From positions 1 to 7,840 of the forward strand of contig CATPBF010000060.1 of assembly GCA_955652585.1 (NCBI GenBank): 7,840 bases of DNA. The letters are read 5' to 3'. Made by a program: the position numbers and the translations under genes. This DNA is from Candidatus Dormiibacterota bacterium (GTDB lineage Bacteria; Chloroflexota; Dormibacteria; Dormibacterales; Dormibacteraceae). This document shows, in pieces, positions 1 through 4,257 of this stretch (within the stretch, counting starts at the first letter, position 1; the number at the start of each line of letters is the position of its first letter). The notes beneath the pieces are model-generated. The model was not told the DNA's origin. It did not search any database and was given only the letters and a program-made list of their open reading frames with translations.

Positions 1-201
1 AATACATACTCTCATTTCGGAGCTGGAGGGTCTGGCGGCGAGGAAGTTCGACGCGACTACGTTCTTGCCAGGCAAGCCTATTGGGTGCTGGTCACCAACT
101 ATCTCCTGGATCTCGGCTTTACGGAAGAACAGACTCAATCGTTGGTATCTCGGAATCAGATTTTCCAGCACGACCTAAGGCCCGAGTGGATCGACCTGTG
201 A
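1..201 (+). CDS. C-terminal part of a HEPN-like domain protein (5' truncated)
   Basis: The frame is open from base 1 and stops with TGA, giving 66 residues; the start is outside the window. The first residues read N-T-Y-S-H-F-G. If the codon just before the window is Arg, this is the classic HEPN motif R-N-x-x-x-H. A polar linker follows, then a helix (Y-V-L-A-R-Q-A-Y-W-V-L-V-T-N-Y-L-L) ending in L-G-F-T-E-E. That order, with the motif before a last long helix closing in L-G-F/L, is what I know from C-terminal HEPN domains of ApeA-like and related proteins. HEPN proteins are often RNases in phage defence or toxin systems, but function cannot be assigned from this fragment. A second R-x5-H near the end (R-N-Q-I-F-Q-H) is less likely to be the catalytic motif. 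The next plus-strand gene also has an R-x4-H motif. The family assignment is an inference. Confidence 0.6.
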   Translation, partial: NTYSHFGAGGSGGEEVRRDYVLARQAYWVLVTNYLLDLGFTEEQTQSLVSRNQIFQHDLRPEWIDL

Positions 202-214
202 CTCGGTCGGCCGT

Positions 215-328
215 TTACCTACGCCGGCCGGGGATCTTTCCCTTCTCGATCAGGTCGATCATCGGCGCGCGCCGTGGCGCAGCATGGCGGCAGCTCAATG
301 TCGCTAGGGCGAAGACGCGCCGCAGCAT
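215..328 (-). pseudogene. Possible remnant of an excisionase-type helix-turn-helix protein
   Basis: In the 186-base gap between the two plus-strand genes, the minus strand has a 37-codon frame from ATG (326-328) to TAA (215-217). Its end reads M-I-D-L-I-E-K-G-K-I-P-G-R-R. This resembles the recognition helix and wing of MerR/excisionase-type (HTH_17) domains, typically (V)-x-L-I/L-E-x-G-x-I-P-x-R/H-R. The residues before it do not form the expected first helices in this frame, though a neighbouring frame reads A-A-A-M-L-R-H-G-A-R-R just upstream, so a frameshifted fragment is possible. No ribosome-binding site is visible. A chance match is quite possible over so short a length. If real, it would mark a decayed mobile-element or antitoxin gene in the accessory stretch. 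Confidence 0.2.
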
Positions 329-387
329 GGTCGGCGTGATCCCTTAGCCATCGGTAATGTTCGAGTTCGCGCTTCGGGTCTGGATTC

Positions 388-1293
388 ATGGGGAATTACT
401 CAAGAGTGACAGAGGAAAACGCGGAGTTCGAAATCCCGCCTGAGCTACTCGAGCAGCTCGAGCAATTCCGAGAGCTGCGGTCGGCGCTCGCGCCCGTTAT
501 TGAGGCTCGCCTTACAGGTTTGAATGCCGCCTTGGAGTCGATGCAGCCTGCGATCAAGGCAGCCCAGGCAGCAGGGCGTGCGCTTCAGGGATTCCAAACA
601 GCGTTCGAAGGGCTGCCAGACCTGAAAGAGACTCTCCGGTCGGGCCTGCGCCGTGCATACGCTCCGAACTGGGATCCGGATACGGTTCGCCTTCGGTCCA
701 TACGTGCCATCGTCGCCGAAGATGGCATCCCAATTGTCTGGCTGCCCCGCGACGCGATCGTTACGGAACTCATGGCCGTAAGCACACGAGACGGGCGACT
801 CAGCGTCCTCAGCGTCCGTGACGCAGAAATCATCGAGGACTGCACCCGGTGTCTCGGAGACTGCTCAGCCACAGAACTTGCAGAAGCTGTGACGCTTGCC
901 AGGCGAACAATTGAGGCGTATGTCGCGGGTCTCTACGAACCCGCACAGGCCTTGGCGGTGCTAATTGCGGAAGCCATCATCACCGACTATGTCGCGGGCG
1001 GGCCAGGGCCCGGTTCGTATAAGAAAGCAACCCAGATCGCGAAATTTCATGGCTCCATCATGCTGGCGGAACTACGAAGGGCAGCGGCGATCGCGCCGAT
1101 AGACCGCTTCTATACCGAGTGGTACGCAGCCAGTGGCATCCCGCCGCCGGCAGAACTGAGTCGACACGTCAGCGTGCATCACCCTACCTTGCAGCAGTAC
1201 TCGCGATCTAACGCCTTGCTTGCGGTGATGCTTCTCGTCTCGTTGCTCCGTGAATTCACAGAGCGGGAGGACGCGTCAACCGACTCGGAGTAG
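388..1293 (+). CDS. Uncharacterised 301-aa protein with HEPN-like R-x4-H motif
   Basis: This soluble protein has no signal peptide. Residues ~15-85 are helical and coiled-coil-like, rich in Leu, Glu and Ala (E-L-L-E-Q-L-E-Q-F). An N-W-D-P-D turn (94-98) leads to a conserved-looking centre, E-D-G-I-P-I-V-W-L-P-R (111-121), then I-I-E-D-C (148-152) and an Ala-rich helix with P-A-Q-A-L-A. The C-terminus has L-S-R-H-V-S-V-H-H (257-265), so R259 and H264 form R-x4-H. It is followed by Q-Y-S-R-S-N-A-L-L-A-V-M-L-L-V-S-L-L. From memory, actinobacterial hypothetical proteins share this G-I-P-x-x-W-x-P-R centre and R-H-x-x-x-H end; this was not searched. A catalytic HEPN role is inferred. ATG 388 has only a weak ribosome-binding site. 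GTG 406, with GGGGAA about 10 bases upstream, is an alternative start that would remove six residues. It follows the upstream HEPN-like gene on the same strand after 186 bases. Confidence 0.75.
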   Translation: MGNYSRVTEENAEFEIPPELLEQLEQFRELRSALAPVIEARLTGLNAALESMQPAIKAAQAAGRALQGFQTAFEGLPDLKETLRSGLRRAYAPNWDPDTVRLRSIRAIVAEDGIPIVWLPRDAIVTELMAVSTRDGRLSVLSVRDAEIIEDCTRCLGDCSATELAEAVTLARRTIEAYVAGLYEPAQALAVLIAEAIITDYVAGGPGPGSYKKATQIAKFHGSIMLAELRRAAAIAPIDRFYTEWYAASGIPPPAELSRHVSVHHPTLQQYSRSNALLAVMLLVSLLREFTEREDASTDSE

Positions 1294-1396
1294 GGTCCTT
1301 GTGTCCACGGGAGCGGTCAGCGGCGTGTCACATAGTCTCCGTGCAAGCGTGGTCTTGATAGATTCCGTAGCCCTTGTGGTCTCTGTAGACTCTCTT

Positions 1397-1419
1397 GACC
1401 GCTCTGGTTAGACGCGGTC
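1397..1419 (+). other. Imperfect hairpin downstream of the 301-aa gene
   Basis: GACCGC (1397-1402) pairs with GCGGTC (1414-1419). TCT (1403-1405) pairs with AGA (1410-1412) across a single bulged C, leaving a GGTT loop. This gives nine base pairs about 100 bases after the stop of the plus-strand gene. No T-run follows (tta only), so an intrinsic terminator is not well supported. Confidence 0.3.
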
Positions 1420-1510
1420 TTACAGTCGATGTGGCCGAACGCAGACGAGCTGACCCGCAACATCCTCAATGAGGCTCTGACCGGCCTTCTGAAGGGAGAC
1501 AGTAAGCTCG

Positions 1511-1549
1511 GCGTACTGGAGAAGACTTGATCGAGATGCGTACTGGAGA
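1511..1549. repeat. 12-bp direct repeat pair, 27-base period
   Basis: GCGTACTGGAGA occurs at 1511-1522 and again, exactly, at 1538-1549. The 15 bases between are gaagacttgatcgag-like sequence with no other obvious structure. The pair lies 51-89 bases beyond the 3' end of rnpB, at the edge between the plus-strand accessory stretch and the minus-strand block. It could be a small tandem duplication or the scar or arm sites of an integration event; the sequence alone does not decide. Confidence 0.4.
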
Positions 1550-1599
1550 GCCCTCGGCTTCGCGGTCGGGGTTCTTTTCGTATTCGAAACGGTGTAGGT

Positions 1600-1981
1600 G
1601 GGTCGAGGGCGGACTGTAAGCCGGGTTCTGTGTCCCTTGCGGGACGGCGACCATCTGTCTGGGACGCCGGTTGCCCGGCGCCTCTAGCGACCGATACCCG
1701 AGGGCTCGGCGAGCCGCCGTGAACGCCCTCCTATTTGGTCTTGCTCCGGGCGGGGTTTACCTGGCCGGCCGGTCACCCGGCCGCCGGTGGGCTCTTACCC
1801 CACCTTTTCACCCTTACCTGACAGCTCGTCTCCGGAGACACGCACTGCCCGGCGGTAATTTTCTGTGGCACTTTCCTTCGGGTCGCCCCGACTGGGTGTT
1901 ACCCAGCGCCCTGCTCTGTGGAGCCCGGACTTTCCTCCAACGCTATTTACTTCGCCGGCGGTCGCCCGTCCGCCTCGGCCC
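1600..1981 (-). ncRNA. rnpB: RNase P RNA, bacterial type A
   Basis: This is the catalytic RNA of ribonuclease P, which removes tRNA 5' leaders. Read on the minus strand it has the 5' core GAGGAAAGTCCGGGCTCC (near 1920-1937), the AGTGCCACAGAAA segment (near 1860-1872), and AAGGGTGAAAAGGTGGGGTAA. GGTAAACCCCG fits the L15 loop that binds tRNA CCA, and the 3' core is ACAGAACCCGGCTTACAG (near 1614-1631). The ends were set by P1: the 5' strand GGGCCGAGGCGGAC pairs with the 3' strand GTCCGCCCTCGACCC with one mismatch and one bulge. The length, about 382 nt, is normal for type A. The 5' end lies only 9 bases after the RNase HI stop codon, and a promoter fits just upstream. All long frames across this span are shadows. 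The exact ends are good to a few bases. Confidence 0.96.
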
Positions 1982-1987
1982 GCATGA

Positions 1988-2016
1988 ATTCTACCCAGAC
2001 GCCCGGGGCTTCTTAA
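1988..2016 (-). promoter_or_regulatory. Probable sigma-70-type promoter of rnpB, over the RNase HI stop codon
   Basis: On the minus strand TAGAAT (1988-1993) fits a -10 box at 5 of 6 positions. A 17-base spacer precedes it, then TTAAGA (2011-2016), which matches TTGACA at 4 of 6. Six bases separate the -10 box from G1981, the 5' end predicted independently from P1 pairing, which is the right distance for +1. The first three bases of the -10 box are the TAG stop codon of the RNase HI gene. The spacing agreement makes this better than a random match, but no transcript data are available. Confidence 0.55.
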
Positions 2017-2431
2017 CACGCTCGACATGCTCATCGATCGCCCGGTTGGCCATGGCGTCGGCACCCTTGTTGTGATCCCGCTCGACGTGAGCGATGGTCC
2101 ACTTGTCGTCAAACTGCTTCAGGAGCTCCATCGTCTGCTCATGAAGCTTCTGCAGCTCTGGCTTCTTGACGCGGTACTTGCCTTTGACCTGCTCCACCAC
2201 CAGGTTCGAGTCGAGGAAGATTTCGAGGCGGTCCGGGTTCCACGGGGCCACCGCCTTGAGGCCTTCGATCAGCGCGTGGTATTCAGCTTCGTTGTTGGTG
2301 GCGATGCCGAGGTACCGATGCAGGCCGCGCAGGCGCACTTTCTGGTCGTCTTCGATGACGACGCCGAGGCCGGCCGGACCCGGGTTGCCGCGCGCCGCGC
2401 CGTCTGTGTAGAGGTGAAGGATCTTCCTCAG
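1991..2431 (-). CDS. rnhA: Ribonuclease HI family protein
   Basis: This cytoplasmic enzyme cuts RNA in RNA-DNA hybrids. The 146-residue product has all the family's signature blocks: L-Y-T-D-G-A-A-R-G-N-P-G-P-A-G (Asp10), T-N-N-E-A-E-Y-H-A-L (Glu50), I-F-L-D-S (Asp74) and H-N-K-G-A-D-A-M-A-N (Asp125), a complete D-E-D-D catalytic set. It is a compact single domain, without the acid phosphatase part seen in some actinobacterial relatives. The start is odd: the first ATG/GTG/TTG in frame is GTG at 2338, which would delete the first catalytic Asp. The frame is open upstream to a TGA inside the preceding gene, with only CTG codons available. CTG at 2429-2431 overlaps the TGA of the zinc-ribbon gene (CTGA) and gives the usual-looking N-terminus (M)RKILHLYTDG. 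I take this as the start; a weak GGTG lies five bases upstream. Translational coupling to the upstream gene is likely. Confidence 0.9.
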   Translation of the reverse strand: MRKILHLYTDGAARGNPGPAGLGVVIEDDQKVRLRGLHRYLGIATNNEAEYHALIEGLKAVAPWNPDRLEIFLDSNLVVEQVKGKYRVKKPELQKLHEQTMELLKQFDDKWTIAHVERDHNKGADAMANRAIDEHVERVKKPRASG

Positions 2432-3123
2432 GCGAGCACCAGGATCCGGCCGCAGTGCTCGCAGTGGACGATCTCATCCCCCTGGCGGAGCATCTGCATG
2501 CCCCGGGACGTCACTGTGACCCGGCACGCCGTGCACTGGTTGTTCGCGACCTCGGCCACCGCCGGCTGCACCCGCTGCCGCGTGTAGGCGGTGCGCGCCG
2601 CAGGCAGCACCTCGTCCCAGATCTGTTCTTTAGCGGACTCGACCTCGGCAAGCTCGGAGCGAGAGGCTTCCAGCTCGGCTCGCAATTCCGGGGCCTCTGC
2701 CGCGGCCCGCGCGCGTGCCGCCTCGAGCTCGGCGGTGGCGGAGCTCATCGTGTCGTCGGCGATCTCGACGTCCTCCATCAGCTGGAGTTCGGCGTCCTCC
2801 TCCTCTACGAACCGCGCCTTCATATGCTTGACCTCTTCCGACATCTGCATGAGCTCGGTCGGGTTGCGGATGCGCCCGCTCATCAGCTCCTTCTCACGTG
2901 ATCGCAGCCTGCTCCGGTGGTCCTCGCGCGCGCGATCCGACTCGTGGAGCCGTGCCGCGACAGCCTGTTGCGCGGCCCCGGCCGCTTCGAGCTTCTCCTC
3001 GAGCTGCACCACCTCCGGGTCAGACGCCAGCGCGGATTCGATCCGCTCGATGTTGTCGCGCAGCACCCGCTCGCGGTCAGAGAGTCGCTGGTGCTGGAGG
3101 AGGAGCTGGGCGGGCTTCGGCAT
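2428..3123 (-). CDS. Coiled-coil protein with C4-type zinc ribbon (DUF164 family)
   Basis: The 231-residue protein is nearly all charged helix from ~10 to ~180, with heptad-like Leu/Ala spacing broken near G83-R-I-R-N-P-T-E-L (83-91). That break matches the conserved S-G-x-x-x-N-P-x-E-L turn of the family. The C-terminus carries C197-T-A-C200 and C221-E-H-C224, a four-Cys zinc ribbon, followed by G-R-I-L-V-L-A. This is the layout of Pfam zf-RING_7 / DUF164 proteins, related to chlamydial CdsZ and mycobacterial Rv2229c. Their role is not well established; nucleic-acid or tRNA/ribosome-related binding has been suggested. Neighbourhood with RNase HI is a known arrangement in Actinomycetota. The gene starts with ATG 17 bases after the biotin carrier stop and ends overlapping the RNase HI start. 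No transmembrane segment is visible. Confidence 0.9.
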   Translation of the reverse strand: MPKPAQLLLQHQRLSDRERVLRDNIERIESALASDPEVVQLEEKLEAAGAAQQAVAARLHESDRAREDHRSRLRSREKELMSGRIRNPTELMQMSEEVKHMKARFVEEEDAELQLMEDVEIADDTMSSATAELEAARARAAAEAPELRAELEASRSELAEVESAKEQIWDEVLPAARTAYTRQRVQPAVAEVANNQCTACRVTVTSRGMQMLRQGDEIVHCEHCGRILVLA

Positions 3124-3140
3124 CGTCTACGAGAGCTCGC

Positions 3141-3353
3141 TCAATCCAGCACGACCAGCACCTGGCCCTCTTTGACCACTTCGGTCTCCTTGACGCGGAT
3201 CTCGCGGACGGTGCCGGCGCGTGGCGCCGTGACCGAGATCTCCATCTTCATCGACTCCAGGATCAGGAGGACATCGTCCTCGGCGACCTTGTCTCCTGGC
3301 TTCGAGGTGATCTTCCACACGCTGCCCACGAGCTCCGCTTTGACTTCAATCAC
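3141..3353 (-). CDS. Free-standing biotin carboxyl carrier protein (TB7.3-like, 70 aa)
   Basis: This is a single biotinyl/lipoyl-attachment domain. The biotin site is E33-S-M-K36-M-E-I; Lys36 is the predicted biotinylated residue and lies in the E-S-M-K-M-E form typical of biotin carriers rather than lipoyl domains. V-K-A-E-L-V-G-S-V-W near the start and A-P-R-A-G-T-V after the site form the two halves of the barrel. At 70 residues it has no Pro/Ala-rich linker, unlike AccB of E. coli, and resembles the ~71-residue mycobacterial TB7.3 in size and layout. It presumably swings carboxybiotin to the carboxyltransferase two genes upstream. A biotin carboxylase is required and is not in this window. 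The start is GTG; the ribosome-binding site GGGAG, six bases upstream, belongs to a palindromic repeat element. Confidence 0.93.
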   Translation of the reverse strand: MIEVKAELVGSVWKITSKPGDKVAEDDVLLILESMKMEISVTAPRAGTVREIRVKETEVVKEGQVLVVLD

Positions 3354-3354
3354 G

Positions 3355-3364
3355 CCCCTCTCCC
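3355..3364 (-). promoter_or_regulatory. Ribosome-binding site of the biotin carrier, lying in the palindromic repeat
   Basis: On the minus strand the sequence GGGAGAGGGGC immediately precedes the GTG start at 3351-3353. GGGAG sits six bases from the start, a good Shine-Dalgarno placement. These bases are one unit of the palindromic repeat, so the repeat decides translation of this gene. Confidence 0.6.
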
Positions 3365-3391
3365 TAACCCTCTCCCCTGCGGGGAGAGGGG
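3356..3391. repeat. GC-rich palindromic repeat (CCCTCTCCC family) at a gene junction
   Basis: CCCTCTCCC occurs at 3356-3364 and again at 3368-3376. The second copy begins the left arm of a perfect 10-bp hairpin, CCCTCTCCCC (3368-3377), loop TGC (3378-3380), GGGGAGAGGG (3381-3390). Elements with this CCTCTCCC / GGGAGAGG design are scattered in many bacterial genomes and are recognised in translation as P-S-P-x-x-G-E-G-like tails, as here at the end of the DUF849 protein. Here it supplies the last codons and TAG stop of that gene and the ribosome-binding site of the next. The hairpin could also act as an mRNA stabiliser or a weak terminator, but no T-run follows on either strand. Confidence 0.8.
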
Positions 3392-4257
3392 ATTAAGGCC
3401 GGTCGTGGCGTCGGGTCCAGGCCCAGCTGCGTTCTGGCCTCGGCGACCGAGGCGACCTCGCGGCCGAGGTCGCGGCACAGGCGTGCCGCCTTTTCGACCA
3501 GTTCCCCGTTGCTCCTCGCCATCCTCCCCCCCTCGATGTAGAAGTTGTCTTCGAGACCCACCCGAACGTTGCCGCCCATGGTGAGCGCCGCCGCGACGAG
3601 CGGCCACTGGTTGAGGCCGATGCCGATGACCTGCCAATGCGATCCGGCGGGCAGGCCGTCGACCTGGTCGACCAGGTGGCGCGTGGTGCCCGGGATGCCG
3701 CCCAGCACACCCATGATGAGGCTGAACTGAAACGGAGGTTCGAGCGCCCCCATGTCGATGAGGGGGCGGGTGTTGCCGATGTGGCCGGCGTCGAAGCACT
3801 CCATCTCCGGCCGCACGCCGGCGCCCTTCATGGTCTCGAGGAAGAACTGGATGTCGTGAAACGGATTGGCGAAAACGTGATCGTGATAGAAGGCCTTGCG
3901 CTTCTCGGAGTAGATCGCGTAGTTCATCGAGCCCATGTTCAGGGCCGCCATCTCCGGCCGGAGCTCGCGGATGTGCGCCACCCGCTCTTCGGGTGGGATG
4001 CCGATGGCGCCGGTCGAGAAGTTGATGATCACCTCGGATCGCGCGCGGACCTCGGCGAAGATTTCGGCGAAGGTCTCAAGGTTCCAATCCGCCGCGCCTT
4101 CTGCCGTCCGCGCGTGGATGTGCACGATCGCCGCGCCCGCCTCGGCTGCGCGCTGGGCCTCCTCGGCGATCTCCTTCGGCGTGTACGGGATGGCAGGGCA
4201 CTGCTCGCGGGTCGCCAGCACACCTGTGAGCGCGGCCGTGAGGACCGTTTTTGTCAT
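3364..4257 (-). CDS. Beta-keto acid cleavage enzyme (BKACE, DUF849)
   Basis: Members condense a beta-keto acid with acetyl-CoA and split it to a new CoA thioester plus acetoacetate. The best known is 3-keto-5-aminohexanoate cleavage enzyme (Kce) of lysine fermentation; other members act on different beta-keto acids. The zinc-binding pair is H46-I-H48-A-R, and G-L-E236-D-N lies where the family has its third ligand. Other family blocks visible are I-N-F-S-T-G (78-83), L-N-M-G-S-M-N (107-113), D156-A-G-H, P189-G-T-T (near) and the final R-V-G-L-E-D-N. The 297 residues are slightly long because the last ~12 (A-L-I-P-S-P-R-R-G-E-G) are encoded by the palindromic repeat; the fold probably ends near L-G-L-D-P (278-282). 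ATG overlaps the carboxyltransferase stop (ATGA), so the two are coupled. The true substrate cannot be read from the sequence; context points to acyl-CoA or amino-acid breakdown. Confidence 0.93.
   Translation of the reverse strand: MTKTVLTAALTGVLATREQCPAIPYTPKEIAEEAQRAAEAGAAIVHIHARTAEGAADWNLETFAEIFAEVRARSEVIINFSTGAIGIPPEERVAHIRELRPEMAALNMGSMNYAIYSEKRKAFYHDHVFANPFHDIQFFLETMKGAGVRPEMECFDAGHIGNTRPLIDMGALEPPFQFSLIMGVLGGIPGTTRHLVDQVDGLPAGSHWQVIGIGLNQWPLVAAALTMGGNVRVGLEDNFYIEGGRMARSNGELVEKAARLCRDLGREVASVAEARTQLGLDPTPRPALIPSPRRGEG

Larger units (their letters stand above)
1294..1599 (+). other. Spacer between the plus-strand gene and rnpB; no convincing gene
   Basis: These ~306 bases separate two convergent units. 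A 33-codon frame (ATG 1429 to TGA 1530, M-W-P-N-A-D-E-L-T-R) lacks a ribosome-binding site and any family I know; it could be chance or a gene remnant. A 12-base direct repeat and an imperfect hairpin lie here and are listed separately. A looser pair of similar stretches starts with gtggtct near 1349 and 1376. I see no stem followed by a T-run that would end rnpB transcription on the minus strand, nor one ending the plus-strand gene. By eye the base composition is less GC-rich than the operon to the right. Confidence 0.6.

Noticed and set aside
81..347. 88-codon plus-strand frame overlapping the first gene's end
   Set aside because: It begins inside the better-supported reading frame ending at 201, is Arg/Ser-rich without family motifs, and has no ribosome-binding site.
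1429..1530. 33-codon peptide frame before rnpB
   Set aside because: No ribosome-binding site, no known family, and too short to tell from chance; mentioned only under the spacer.
1294..1599. CRISPR array or tandem repeat array
   Set aside because: Only two copies of one 12-mer and one loose pair of similar segments exist; there are no regularly spaced repeats with unique spacers.
1540..1600. Intrinsic terminator for rnpB on the minus strand
   Set aside because: I looked for a stem followed by T residues after base 1600. The GC-rich part near 1550-1573 does not form a continuous stem and no T-run follows.
1671..2112. Open frames of 105-134 codons on both strands
   Set aside because: They lie across the RNase P RNA gene and its 5' flank; the RNA has all its conserved segments, so these are chance frames in structured GC-rich DNA.
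2283..2477. Frameshift or fusion joining the zinc-ribbon protein to RNase HI
   Set aside because: The zinc-ribbon protein ends normally after its second C-x-x-C, and RNase HI has a normal-looking N-terminus from the CTG, so no missing base needs to be assumed.
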